A DNA stretch of 39,041 bases from contig SCFE01000102.1 of assembly GCA_004352715.1 (NCBI GenBank), positions 1,523,987-1,563,027 on the forward strand, read 5' to 3'. Position numbers and translations under genes: made by a program. This document shows positions 10,713 to 21,795 of the stretch, piece by piece. Source of the DNA: Hofstenia miamia (lineage: Eukaryota > Xenacoelomorpha > Acoela). Within the stretch, counting starts at the first letter, position 1; each line of letters starts with the position of its first letter. The notes under the pieces were generated by a model that worked only from the letters and a program-made list of their open reading frames with translations, did no database searches and was not told the origin of the DNA.

Positions 10713-12060
10713 GCGAAGGAAATATAGCTACATATAGATTCAAATCTATTTATTGTTTTTGGTTTAAGAACGTAGACTAACAAAGCTAAAATAGCTCTTG
10801 AACTTCACCAATGGGAGGACGGTTTCCACTGTTATACAATATAGCTATATACTTTAGCTACTTATATACATTTAGACAAATAGTGCTCTTCCAATTATGG
10901 TCTGATTCCTTCACAGTTTTCTGCATTCTTTAGAGCTCCATTAGCTCTATTTTACTATATTAAAATTATATTTTTAATTACTATACCTTTGCGTAATTAA
11001 AACTTTTGTTAATTACAATTTGCGAACTTTTATTTGACTATTTCAACTGATGCATTTTGGAACAGTATGCCTCTGTGACTATTGATTCTATTGACTAGCA
11101 TTCTATATCAAAATGTACGCGCTAACTAACTCTATTTGAAACTATTTTTTATTTTTTGGATTTATCAATACCGGATGCACAGCATTAACAAAAACAAATT
11201 TTCAAAGTCCTCACTTACAATATGCGATTACTGCAATTATAGGGTAGACTATCTTTATAGACCTGTAGCTCCATGACTTTTTATGGTATTGACACAGTTT
11301 AAATATCATTCAATGTACGCTGAATAGTTCTACGACAAACTTAGTTTTATTCTCAAACATAAATTATATTACTCACATGGTGTTTCAACACAAATGTTGC
11401 TTTTGAAAATATAATGAGTGCAAAATGGAGAGCATGCAAATAATTTATATACTTTTAAAGATAAAACTTTATTTTGCAAATTAATTACTTATTAAAGTTT
11501 TACTTATATTGCTTTCATTTTTTCAAACCTGGCTTTTTACCATTTGTGTTTTTATGATTTCTCTTTAACAAATCACTTAGAAATTATCATCATTGTTAAA
11601 ATTTTGCTTATATATTCCATTCATGCATTCCTGTTAATCACTTCATGACCTTCTAAAGTGTAAGACCGCGAACTAAATTGAAAATAGCTAAAAGCAGGGA
11701 AAGAAAATCAGTGATTGAAATCACATCGACTTCATTCTTGATGCATTAGTTTACTAAATATATTCCCCTTCTCTTACAATTTTCAAACTAGTTCCCAGAA
11801 TTATATTTTAGAAGGCCTTTAACCAGTCTCAATTTAACCAGAATAAATGCAAACGATTTTAAAAATTGTAATTAACTTTGCTTTTATTTAGATTAATATA
11901 ATTCCTTATCGTCACTTACAATCATTTTATGGACCTATGCTTTTTCATTATAATAAACACACTAGTTAGACTTAGTATAAGTGGTGGTTATAAGGGGAGA
12001 CGATGGAACTGCTGCCCCCCCCATGAGGAAGCAAAATGGAGTGCAGCTATTAGGTTAATT
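10713..12060. other. Intergenic, nothing recognised
   Basis: AT-rich sequence. Short AGCTATAT-type motifs recur at 10725-10870. I see no coding frame, transposon end or RNA gene. Confidence 0.4.
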
Positions 12061-12069
12061 TGAGCAAAC

Positions 12070-12250
12070 TTTGTATAAATTTGGAAATTCCAAATTCGTA
12101 TCAAATTTTTGCATTTCATTTGCAAATCAATCCAAATGTTTGGCAATTATTGCCAAATATTTGGCAAATTTTTCTAATATCTTACACATTTTCCTAAATC
12201 TTACCAAAGCTTGCAAAGATTTAGCAAATATTTGTGAAACTTCCCAATCT
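12070..12250. repeat. Cryptic repeat cluster of TTTGGCAAA-like motifs
   Basis: The motifs TTTGGCAA, TTGCCAAA, CCAAAT and their reverse complements recur many times. An 18-bp perfect palindrome, TTGCCAAATATTTGGCAA, lies at 12150-12167, and a near-palindrome ATTTGGAAATTCCAAAT lies near 12080. A plus-strand frame (12071-12298) is open through it, but its protein is low-complexity and I do not call it a gene. Confidence 0.55.
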
Positions 12251-12849
12251 TATCAGATAATTTTACACATTTTTAAGAATATATCAAACATAAATTAGGA
12301 ATTACAATATTTTGCATTTCCTCTAAAATCCACCATTATTTGGTATTTCATAAATTATATAAGCCGTTGAAAGAACTGCTTCCTTAGAATACATAAATCT
12401 GTGTACTATTCGTAACTAGAACCAACAATGTTTCAGTGAATGTGCTAATTAAGACAAATATTTGTTTAAAGGCGTGGCCACGGAAAGGGGACTGGGTTGG
12501 ACTTTTTTTCTCGAAAAAACCCCAGATCCTTACCTAAAAAGTACAGATCCATTTTATCTTTAAAAAAATTTAAGAACTTCCTCCTGTTTCTTGTAAAAAT
12601 ATCTGAATAGGACCCCACTTATGAAAGATAAACTAAAATACTACAAAAATCATAGTTCCTCAAGATGTTTGTAACTGACCACTTTCTTGTTTTCGCTTTC
12701 CATCAATAACTAATGAAGTCGACCAAATTAGGATATTTTTCAAATACTATATTGTACATAATCAAAGCGTTCAGTGAATCTGGCACTTTGTAAGAATTAC
12801 AAAAACTGTACACTGGATCAATTTAATTGATTTAAAACTGTTAAGTGCA

Positions 12850-13190
12850 TTAATGGGACAACACTTCAGATTTTCTGTACACACAAGGCATTTGTTAGAG
12901 ACCTAGAGGGTCATCAAGATTCAATCGTGCTACACTTCAACCGCAAGCAAGCATCGTCTAAAATTCATGGCATAGGTTGCCTTAGTCGCCAATGTTGTAA
13001 TTCCTTGACATTTCTCGAGAAGTGTATTATGATGAACACGGACAAGTATATCAGCATTCTAGTTGAAAAACTATATTTTCTATTTCAGATTCTGAAAACT
13101 GGTGGATCTATACGAGGAGGACATTTGAATACCTTCCCCACCTGCTATTTTTTCTTCAACATATTAAATTCGCTTCATCACATATTTAAA
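12850..13190 (+). pseudogene. Possible Tc1/mariner transposase fragment
   Basis: A plus-strand frame without an in-frame ATG near its start contains HGIGCLSRQ...SLTFLEKC followed by MNTDKYISILVEKL. This recalls the stretch between the first and second catalytic aspartates of Tc1-like transposases (GxGxLxFxxGxMNxxxYxxILxxxL). The expected QQDxAPxHxA block does not follow; the sequence becomes unrelated after about 13085. No terminal repeats were found. It would be a small dead fragment. Confidence 0.35.
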
Positions 13191-13600
13191 TGATGTTCAA
13201 AATACATTCACAATACTATTGATTTTCATAAATGTTTTAAATTTTAGCATTATTGTACCAAATTTTGAAGAATGCCTGACATTTTGAAAGCTATTTTGCA
13301 TTAATTGTTCAGTTTATATTGTACAAATAATTACCCATTTCATATAAAAACCTAGTAATATTTAGGCATTCATCATCTCCCACATTTGAGCGTTTTGCAT
13401 TACATGGTTGAACGTTGATTCTAAATACTCGAATAATTTGAAATTGTTACAGATAATGTTACAGATAAAATTAATCCTAAGGATTGACCAACCAATCATT
13501 GTAAATTAAAAATAATACATCAAAATCAATAGTCTATGTATTGAAGCCTTCTTCCCTCGCCAGATTTCACAGAACAATGATGGTGGCATAGTCAATGGAG
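13191..13600. other. Intergenic, no gene seen
   Basis: AT-rich, with no recognisable gene. Confidence 0.4.
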
Positions 13601-13830
13601 TCCTGGAAATTGTCCCAGTACAGGAATAAAAAGCAAAGCATGAGACAAAATCAACTTTTAAATTTCAACTGAAAATAGGACCATTTTGATTTAACATTCA
13701 ATATTAAGATACACTTGCTAAGCTAAAATATATCTGTAATATCTCCCTTCAGTATTCAGGGAGATTGACATTGCATAATTTTTGGACAATAAAATTGTAG
13801 TACCCGGAAATAGGTGTATATATAAGTTGT
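13600..13830 (+). repeat. Duplicated block D1, copy a (upstream of small ORF)
   Basis: This region aligns by eye, in the same orientation, with 35855-36090. Shared features are AATTTCAACTGAAAATAGGACC versus AATTTGAACTGAAACTGGGACC, GCTAAGCTAAAATATATCTGTA versus GCTAAACTAAAATATGTCTGTA, CCCTTCAGTAT, and ACCCGGAAATAGGTGTATATA versus ACCAGAAATATGCTATATT. The copies are clearly diverged. Here the block ends in a TATA box and a small ORF follows; at the other copy no ORF follows. Confidence 0.55.
13819..13826 (+). promoter_or_regulatory. Candidate TATA box (TATATAAG)
   Basis: This is a consensus TATA element 92 bases before the ATG of the small ORF at 13911. Transcription would start near 13850. 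In AT-rich DNA such matches arise by chance; support comes only from the ORF and the AATAAA downstream. Confidence 0.35.
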
Positions 13831-13910
13831 CATGCAGATCTCGATGTGTTACATCGTCTGCTCCGCAATGTATTCTTAATAGAGACTAAATAATAGTGCA
13901 GCATCCAGTC

Positions 13911-14132
13911 ATGCCAATTTACTGCAAGAATAGCACTCAGCAACAGCAGGTTACAGTAAAATTTTCAAATGATGTAGCAGAAAATTCAAAACGCAGTCAA
14001 TTTTGTTACTTAAGTATGCTGCAAGAATTGAACGACCCAATGGCTTCACAGGTAGCAGCAAACACAACAGCGCAAGCTGCTGATAATCACAAGCAACCAC
14101 CTTCTATATATAGAAACCGGGTATATCATTGA
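13911..14132 (+). CDS. Hypothetical 73-residue protein
   Basis: This is a single open frame from ATG 13911 to TGA. The frame is open further upstream to 13896, but 13911 is its first ATG. The product begins MPIYCKNSTQQQQVTVKF, contains a QQQQ run and a stretch FCYLSMLQELNDPMASQV, and turns Ala/Gln/Asn-rich (VAANTTAQAADN) before a basic Tyr-containing tail. It has no signal peptide, membrane segment or domain that I recognise. Context gives it some weight: a TATA box lies 92 bases upstream, AATAAA lies 110 bases downstream (14242-14247), and the upstream block is duplicated elsewhere in the window. Against it are its short length, low complexity and possible upstream ATGs in the leader. It could be a small intronless gene or one exon of a longer one. 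Confidence 0.4.
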   Translation: MPIYCKNSTQQQQVTVKFSNDVAENSKRSQFCYLSMLQELNDPMASQVAANTTAQAADNHKQPPSIYRNRVYH

Positions 14133-14241
14133 TGAAATAATTACAGTATTCTCCCAAAGTGAACCTGCTGGATTGGTGGCTTAGTCATCACAGAAAAATT
14201 AATTACGCAGTGGACGTTTTTCATGGCCTGAAGAAGTATTG

Positions 14242-14247
14242 AATAAA
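14242..14247 (+). terminator. Candidate polyadenylation signal AATAAA
   Basis: AATAAA lies 110 bases after the stop codon of the ORF at 13911. It is common by chance in AT-rich DNA. Confidence 0.3.
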
Positions 14248-14325
14248 TGAACTTTTAAAGTTATTACGTCATTGCCAATATGTCATAAATGTTAAGGGTG
14301 ATTATGTTACCAATTAATTATAATC

Positions 14326-14397
14326 AACCAAACTCCACCAATACTAAAACTTTATTAATAATTATTAATAAAGTTTTAGTATTGGGGGAGTTAGGTT
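14326..14397. repeat. Near-perfect palindrome, about 36-bp arms, no loop
   Basis: Bases 14332-14361 and 14362-14391 are reverse complements with a single mismatch, and pairing continues about six bases outward with one more mismatch. The axis lies in TTATTAATAA, which is itself self-complementary. It could extrude as a cruciform or act as a hairpin in RNA. There is no U-run or gene context for a bacterial-style terminator. It may be a tiny foldback transposon relic. Confidence 0.9.
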
Positions 14398-16520
14398 TTT
14401 ATGTGGTACTTCTCAAAACTTTATTAACTCAGTAATATATTCGAAAATTATGCAATTGTAAATAATGTTACATAATTATTAAAAAACATTTGAACTTAAA
14501 CAAATATGCATAACATGGTTTTCCAATGTCAGGTGAAAAATTTCATTTTATGATATAATAATTTTAAAAACCCGTAGTACAATTTTATTTTTGATACAGT
14601 TTATTAACACCTTCGCAGAGTTGCTATCAACATATTCACACATTCTTATTTTCTGAAGAAAAGAATGGTAAAGAGGGCACCTTGACTTGCGCAATGAGAA
14701 ATAGAGGCGGAAATAAAACATGAGAATAAAAGTGAGTTACTTAAAAAGTGTTGGAGAAAAGTGGGATGAGAGCGTCGTCAAATCCAAGGCAAAGAGGTTT
14801 CTAGAGTAATCGAGAAAATTGAGAATCTTACCGGTTATTGACAGGTTCAACATTTAGAACGTGAGAGGGAGAATTAGTGCCGTCCTCATATATTATGGGA
14901 AAGGGAAATATTTTAAAAAAACGAAATGAATTCTGAAAGTGACAAGCAGAAAATAAGGACAGTATACAGAGGCACGATCCAAAAATATATAATTTTTCAT
15001 ACAGAACGAGATATAGTGCTAGAAGAGTGAAGTAAACCCCAACTTTTTAAGGACTCAAAGGTATTGAATGCGTGCACGGTATGAGGTAAATAATAAAAGG
15101 TGGAATTGGACCACCCTCGACAATGCATTTGAACAAAAGTTGAGCATGTTCCAAAAATCGTAGGATACCAGTAGCAAAGATGGAAATGTAAGGTAAATAT
15201 ACTAAGATTGAAAAGGTCAATAAAGAGGATACAGAGTCAGCAATGAAATTATTGGAGCGAGAAATAGAGTAAGAAGATTATTGGTCTAAAAGTCAAAGTT
15301 GTGATCAAGAAATTTAACCACAGAGTTGAAAGGGAGACATTTTTTTAGCGCATCAGAAACATCTGATTTTTCCGCTGAAAATTCCAGTTTTACTGACTCC
15401 GGATCTCCCAAAAAGGACAATAAAAGAGGAAAAATCACTGAGAGATTCACAATACTTTAAATTCATTGGACACACGCTTATTGACATTTGATAGTCTATT
15501 GATAATGAAATTTAAACATTGCGATGTATTTGCGTTGTATTCCCATTTATGTACATTTTTTAGTAAATCAATTTAAATTTTATAATAGAAAATTACACTA
15601 TTTTTTGGGTAAATGTTATAATTCGTGCAAAATATAAGCTTAAAATTAAGCTCTCACTCTTGTGTTTGTTAAAATAATGTGTAAATATAATTAGAATTCC
15701 CATAGAAGAACGTATATTTCAACCAGATTTTCCGATTATGGTATGATACCAAAACGCTAAATAGCATATAATGTGTACAATTTTGATATGGTAGAAAAAT
15801 GTTTATGGTCATTATTAATGGGAAAACTTAAAAATATGGTCATAATGGAAATCCATAAATTATAGCTATACCCATAGAGATATTAAATTGCTAAGTATTA
15901 TATAACTTACATTTATAATAAATATAATTAAATTATAATAATAAACGAATGTTTCAATGCGCTTTACGACCTAGTGAATTGCTTGTGTCTTGTGCCTTGT
16001 AATATCACTAAAATTTCATACTATACAAAAATGGTTGGCTTTTAATTATAGTTTGCAATTTGGTATTAATTTTGCTAAATATTAGAAGTCACACCATTAA
16101 ATTGCTATTACTAGATGTATCTTACATACATTTCACCATCATTCACCCTATTATACATTATGGCGATAATGCATGGATGAAATTTAAAATATGGCAATTA
16201 TGAATTGCTAGAAAGTTTCGCCTTGCCATATATGGCCATACCATAAATGCATCCCTGATTTGAACTACTGATTGTATATAAAATAATTTGCAAATGTATT
16301 TTCCCTGAATCTCACAACACGTGATTGCAGTGCATAACCTACATGTAAATTGAAAGGTTGATGTTGTAATTTCTAAATAATTACATTGCATCTTAGAAAG
16401 GATAATGCTCTTAACATCAAATGAATATAATTAACACTCAATTGCTAATTTAGTTAGAAATCCATTCAAGACAGTTTAAACAGTGCAATTTATCCTATAG
16501 AGATCACCCTCTCAAATAGT
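14398..16520. other. Intergenic, 2.1 kb, no gene seen
   Basis: Purine-rich sequence at about 14640-15430 (long runs of AGA/GAA) gives way to AT-rich sequence. Only short chance frames are present on either strand. I see no transposon ends, tRNA or structured RNA. Confidence 0.4.
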
Positions 16521-16524
16521 GCTG

Positions 16525-16532
16525 TATATATA
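16525..16532 (+). promoter_or_regulatory. Candidate TATA box (TATATATA)
   Basis: This lies about 40 bases before an ATG (16566) and just upstream of the LIM/homeodomain frame. That ATG is not in the frame of the protein, so the promoter link is uncertain. Confidence 0.25.
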
Positions 16533-16572
16533 GGCCTGAATTTAGTAATGCGTTTCATTTTCGAAATGGATT

Positions 16573-17073
16573 GTGATCCGTCAATATATCACTTATAATA
16601 TATTTGGCAGTATATGTGGGAAATGCAACTTGGAGGTTTATCCAAATGATTTCACTGGATATTGTAACGGTGAAGTCACACACTTGGAGTGTTCGGATTT
16701 CTATAATGCGATATACGAATACAAACTTTCGTGTGGAAATGGAGAGGGATTTAAAATGACTGCTGAAGGAGTATTGTGTTGCATATCATGTAAAGTGCTG
16801 CAACGTTTACAGAAGACCCCAAGTAGCACAAAGATGATATTTTCTTGTCCGAACACAGATCCGATTTCTTCCCGTCAACGTAAACGAACGACGTTCACAA
16901 CACAACAAATTTCTAAGCTAAAAGAGATTTTCGCATTAAAACGAATTTTGACAAAAGCTGCATATTGCCAAGTGGCAGAAACCATTGGAGCTAAAGAATC
17001 GCCAGTTCGCACATGGTTTCAGAATGCTCGTGCCAGATGCAATGATAAAACGAATAACTCTCCCAGTATTTGA
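16573..17073 (+). CDS. LIM-domain/homeodomain-like protein (partial or divergent)
   Basis: The open frame encodes a LIM-like finger followed by a homeodomain, the layout of LIM-homeobox transcription factors. Finger 1 is complete: C-G-K-C (16615-16626), 18 residues, then H-L-E-C. Finger 2 lacks its first Cys pair (FYNAIYEY instead of CxxC) but keeps the closing CCISC. The homeodomain (about 16870-17050) has 60 residues without gaps and all core positions: L16, F20, W48, F49, N51, R53. Its recognition helix reads VRTWFQNARARC; WFQNARA is typical of the Apterous/Lhx2/9 group. DNA binding in the nucleus follows from the family. No ATG starts this frame; the nearest (16566) is in another frame. 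A possible 3' splice site (TTTGGCAG at 16603-16610) precedes the finger, so an upstream exon with the first LIM domain may exist. The alternative is a 5'-truncated retrocopy. Confidence 0.65.
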   Translation: MIRQYITYNIFGSICGKCNLEVYPNDFTGYCNGEVTHLECSDFYNAIYEYKLSCGNGEGFKMTAEGVLCCISCKVLQRLQKTPSSTKMIFSCPNTDPISSRQRKRTTFTTQQISKLKEIFALKRILTKAAYCQVAETIGAKESPVRTWFQNARARCNDKTNNSPSI

Positions 17074-17286
17074 ATTGTGCTGGACATCTCCATAGACTTC
17101 TTATTTCATTTTGGTAATCATTTTTTCGAATAATCAATGTGGTTCTTTTTCATTTTTAAAATTTTTCCTATTAAACTACACAGAAATTGCATTCAGTCTT
17201 TTATAAATTAAAATTCGCATACTGGTTGTATTTACCAATTGTAGCATAATCCTTCTAAAATTACAAATTTAACAGCTAAATAGAGA

Positions 17287-17292
17287 AATAAA
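17287..17292 (+). terminator. Candidate polyadenylation signal AATAAA
   Basis: This is an AATAAA that I noted about 215 bases after the stop of the LIM/homeodomain frame. It may be chance. Confidence 0.25.
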
Positions 17293-17479
17293 GAAAGGAA
17301 AAGAAATTTGAGATTTAGAACGAATGCTATTAATCGATTTTCATGCATTGATCGTGTGGACAAATATTTGCAAAAAACATATCTTGCAAGAAGCCAAAGT
17401 ATAATACGCTTCCCGTTAATTTGAGGTCAATACACTGGGCGTGGGAAGACAAATTACAACACAAGACAGGTGTTTTGTT

Positions 17480-18435
17480 TGACTGTTAAAATAGTGCAAA
17501 CATGCTGTTAGAAGTCTGTATAAATAGCTATGTCGCAGTAACGATATATATCTATAGGCTGTTGCGAGGGAATTAGATAGTTGTTGCCTTGATCGAAATC
17601 ATGCATTTAAGTTACGAATAGGTGTAAGGGTTTTTACTTTGTGCCTAGCTGGCTATCGATCTTTTGCGTAACTACATGTAGTAACAAAACCACAATAAGG
17701 CTAGCTAGCCAACAGTAGGACTGTTATGTATTTACTAATTTGTTTTAGATCTAAATTTTTAACAGTAAGAGACCCATAACGAGACCGATAACGACCTTCT
17801 ATATATTGTTATAGTACAGTCTGTACTTGTATCTACTTTATCTATTTTTATCATAGGTTAGAAAGCATTTAATTGTAAATAGTTTTTAACTCTTTTATCT
17901 TGTGGCAGCTAGTGTGTCTATCTTTATTAATTGTAGTTATAGTTAATATGTAGGGTCGGAAGCTGCTTTATTTTTCTTACCAGCAGCTAGTGCCATTGTA
18001 TGTTTGCCTATTAATTACGTTGTTTGAAATTACACACAATTGAGAATGAGATAATAAGTCGAATTGTGCTCCTCCTTTATTGTCACTTAGTTAGGGTACA
18101 CATAATACAATTAGTCTTTGAGAAAGAGCTGAGTTGATGGAACTTCACTTTGCTACGCATGGCGGAGGGCTTCTTGGTTATCAGATACTGCTTCGGGCAG
18201 TGGCCCATCATGAACTGGAGTCTCTCTCATATTGTTACCTAAATAATGGCTGTACCTGTTACGCTTATAATCGTACGGATCCTAAATATAGTTTGGTCTA
18301 GATTAAGATATACAGTGTACATGAGACAACGAATTTCTAACAGTTAGACATTACCCCGCTTGGAAGAATCTGTTGTTTACGATCTCTAAATATTTCAAAA
18401 TTATTGCACATCTCAGCCTGGGTGATGATTCTACA
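17480..18435 (+). mobile_element. Solo LTR, family L (about 956 bp)
   Basis: This matches the inverted LTR at 29449-30398 over its whole length and the partial LTR at 26645-26943. Landmarks are TGACTGTTAAAATAG at the left end, GGCTGTTGCGAGGGAA near 17558, GCCTAGCTGGCTATC near 17645, GATACTGCTTCGGGCAGT near 18184, ACATTACCCCGCTT near 18350 and the terminal GGGTGATGATTCTACA. It begins TG and ends CA. It is followed by unrelated sequence rather than the primer-binding site, so it is a solo LTR, the usual product of LTR-LTR recombination. A TATA-like TATAAATA lies at 17519. It is more diverged from the other two copies than they are from each other. I could not confirm a 4-6 bp target duplication. 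Confidence 0.8.
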
Positions 18436-18512
18436 CAATGATTCTCTATTCATATCTTGTTTCAAAACAACCGTGCACGATGCAAAAATTTAGTTGTTGT
18501 AACATATATATA

Positions 18513-19779
18513 GTAGTGGCCATAAGTTTGGTAACACCCTCCAAATTTAGAAATTTTTGTATTTTACAATAAAAACCGCAATGTAGAAACAATATAATAA
18601 CACAATGTAGAAACAATATGAAACAACGTGTAGAAAGTAAATTTTTAATTCAGAAAAACTCACTAATATTTTGTATGTCCGCCATTATGGGCCAAACACG
18701 CGGCATTGCGATTTGACATTGACTCGACCAGCTTTCTACAATAATCATCAGTAATCTTTTTGCACCATACCACTTTAATTACTCCTTCAGATCGTCAAGT
18801 GATGTGCATTGGCGCTTCCTCAGACCATTTTTGATGTGATGCCAGCAATTTTCTATGATGAAGTCTGGGGAGTTTCCCGGCCGGTTTTCAAGCAGCCGAA
18901 AGTCTGTTTCGCATCTTGTTATAATACAGATGTTCTGCGAAGCTGCATGAACATGGGAACTTCCTCCTGAATTATTTTGAGGTAGGCCTTGGCTGTGACT
19001 GTCTCTTTGACAGAAGCAAAATGCAGACCAGCATACCCATTATCAGTTATAGCACGCCAAATCATCACAGAAGGTGCTGAGTGGACAGTTTGTTGCGTGT
19101 AACGTGTGTTGAATCTTTGGTTTCTTGGTCGTCGAACGTGTGGTCAGTATGATGTAAGCTGGCAAATCCTGGATTCGTCAATAAACATTACTTGATGCCA
19201 CATCTCAGAGGTGTAGTGTTGGTATTGCTTGCAGAAGCACAACCGTTTTTGAATGTTCTTTGAAGACAATCGGGGTTTGGCTTCCGGTTTGCACGATGGA
19301 AGGTCAAAGGTAGTATTTAATCGGCGCCTAATGATGCGTGTTGATACATTCTGTACTACCACACTTAGATTTGCTTTAACTTCAGAAGATGAAGAGAATG
19401 GTTGATTGATGACTTAACGGTGAATGAGACGGTTAGTTTGAGTTGCTGATAGCGAATAGCACTTCTGGATACCGAAGATACTGACACGTCCATTCTAACA
19501 GTTATAGCGCGATAATAGTACCCCTCCTCGTACAAGATATGAATTTGAGCACTTTGTTGGTTAAATTTCACTACCACTGACCATATTCAAACTATAATGC
19601 TAGTGCTTTTTAAGTGAAAATGCATTGTGTTAATCTAAAGTTGTGTTAATTTGATTTGCTAAATGAATCTGTTGTCAATTCTAAGAAAAAATTGGGAATT
19701 CCAGGAATTTTACGAAATTTTCAGCAATTAGCATAAAACATGCTTTAGACAGGTTGCTGTTCACAAACTTTTGGCCAGT

Positions 19780-19784
<5 letters not shown>
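18513..19784 (-). mobile_element. Degenerate Tc1-like DNA transposon
   Basis: The terminal inverted repeats are imperfect: AGTAGTGGCCATAAGTTTG on the left, and AATACTGGCCAAAAGTTTG read inward from the right. This matches the classic Tc1-type end CAGTxxTGGCCAAAAGTTTG. The right end abuts a (TA)n tract, consistent with insertion into TA. It encloses the broken transposase on the minus strand. Confidence 0.8.
18690..19577 (-). pseudogene. Tc1-like transposase, broken
   Basis: Minus-strand pieces, in order: an N-terminal helix-turn-helix (MVVKFNQQSAQIHILYEEG, then ITVRMDVSVSSVSRS) from 19577; the second DNA-binding part with NVSTRIIRRRLNTT near 19353; the first catalytic block WHQVMFIDESR with its Asp near 19180; and a C-terminal block with RPGNSPDFIIEN...HHIKNGL (about 18880-18830), where the WPPNSPDxNPIEN Glu would sit. 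The second catalytic Asp (QQDxAPxH) is not recognisable. Several stops and frameshifts separate the pieces. A living family member would cut and paste DNA at TA sites using a DDE triad. Confidence 0.75.
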
Positions 19785-19815
<31 letters not shown>

Positions 19816-19963
19816 NNNNNNNNNNNNNNNNNNNNNNNNNNNNNNNNNNNNNNNNNNNNNNNNNNNNNNNNNNNNNNNNNNNNNNNNNNNNNNNNNNNNN
19901 NNNNNNNNNNNNNNNNNNNNNNNNNNNNNNNNNNNNNNNNNNNNATATATATATATATATATT
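19783..19963. repeat. (TA)n microsatellite split by an assembly gap
   Basis: TA runs flank N at 19816-19944. The left run starts exactly at the right end of the Tc1-like element. Confidence 0.9.
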
Positions 19964-21790
19964 GATTTTCGACAACTATCTACTGAAAATATTACATCCT
20001 TTTATTTGCAATGACTTTGTACAAAACTTAAATTTTACACTCAATATCGGTGTTAGAAAATATTTTATATTTATTTTTGACAGTTCAGTCAAGTCTATCT
20101 ATTGTTCCTATGCACCCTCGAAAATTTCAAAGAAATATATTTTTTATTCCTGAGACTAGTAAATAAATTTGAAAAGCCAAGCATTAATTTTTTCAAAGAG
20201 CATTCAGAAATATGTACATCGTCAAATTGTAAGTAACCTATCTAATAACATAGCAGACCCTATTCCAAATGCACAAAGTAGAAAGTAATTAATTTGAACA
20301 ATCAATTGAAAACTAGGTATAGTTTTCGGACTATTAGCGAGCAATAGCTTCCAATGGCCAGCCACTGAAACTACTGCTTTGGCCTAGTAGAACATAAAAT
20401 TTAATGCAGGATAGGATATTCCAGTTAATGAGTTAAATAATTTATGCTGCTCCAGAGAATATTGTATATCTTTGAAATGAATGCTTAAGTAAATTTAAAT
20501 GTAATAATTCATCAAATCGGTTTTGCATAATTTTCAAAACATGCTTCAAATACAATCAACGCCAATATATGCATGTATATATGAACTTCAAACATACGAA
20601 AATGAAAAACAAAGGTTATAATTTACTGAATCACATGATCTGCGATCACAAAGCAACAAATTTCGAAGTTGAAAAGCGTTTTCGTAGTAAAAGGATTTTT
20701 CAACGCACAGAAATTGATATTAATGAAATTAAATTCCAAACTGGTATTCGCCAATGTTCCTGAATTTTATGTATTTTACAATTTAAATTTTGCATTTATT
20801 CAAATACAACTCTAGATAATTTTATTCAAAAATGCCATAGGTAGTATTCCAGGACACCACCTAGTTAATAATATTCATAAGCAATTTCTTTAAGAAAAGT
20901 AAAAAAAGTACATCATATGTTGATTCCGGTCCAACTTTAATTTAAAAAATTGTAACCATGGGGGTAAAGAGAAGAAAACATATGAATGATATCTTTCCAA
21001 TACAATTTCGACTCACTATTTCAAATGTATATAAGAGTATTTGTTCTTAATTTTCAATCTTATTTTAAAGAAGAAACCTTAATTTTAAAATGCATGTATA
21101 TATATATATATTCAAAACGTCCTTAATATAATATGTAGTACGAATTTTAGATATATTACCTACTTATTTACTACTTGCTTTCTTTAACAATTAAGATTTA
21201 CTTGAAAAAATTGAAAACAGACATTTAAATTGAAGATCGCAATATCAGTTGAAATATGTAAGTTAAAATTTGCCTTTTATTTAAAAAGTTAATACTCTTT
21301 ATATAAAGATATACACAATTGGGAGCACTACTTATTTTTCAAAAAATCCCTCAATAAATTTCACACTTATTTTATTAAATTTCAAAGATTATAAAAATAA
21401 TTGTAAAATGTAAACGAAGACGCGAATTTGAACAGAATTACATTGAAAAAAGCGTTTGGTTTCTTTATATTGGTGAAATCTTTCAACATGCTCTTCTGAA
21501 GAACAACCCATTATCTGCATAAATTCAAAAAACTGCTAAATCCAAATATGAGCAGCAAAACCACATTTTATTTCAGATGTATCAATTGAGATTCTGTAGT
21601 AATTGGGTTCGCGTAACCTCTATTTGGTTACTTAGCCAGTTGTCACACAACAGTAAGCGTTCCGGGTTGATCTGCAGGTTGGGTCAGTTCAACAAAAAAA
21701 TTCTGATTTGAAAATTTTGAATTTCTACTTGCATATGAATTCTATTGAACCGTATTATGCAAATCAAATCATTATCTCATAATGTATACA
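19964..21790. other. Intergenic, 1.8 kb, no firm gene
   Basis: A frame at 20569-20763 (64 codons, ends RQCS) contains RFRSKRIFQRTEIDINEIKF. The F-to-F spacing matches the start of a homeodomain, but the core Leu is missing and nothing follows, so I do not call it. A short TA tract lies at 21097-21111. A tRNA-like A/B-box pair near 21640-21690 has the wrong spacing. Nothing else was recognised. Confidence 0.35.
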
Positions 21791-21795
21791 TTATA

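Noticed and set aside
20569-20763. Possible second homeodomain start (KRFRSKRIFQRTEIDINEIKF)
   Set aside because: The Phe spacing fits, but the core Leu and the whole recognition helix are missing; likely chance.
21600-21700. tRNA-like A and B box motifs (TTAGCCAGTTG, GGGTTGATCTG)
   Set aside because: The boxes are only about 21 bases apart, too close for a tRNA or a typical tRNA-derived SINE, and no cloverleaf can be drawn.
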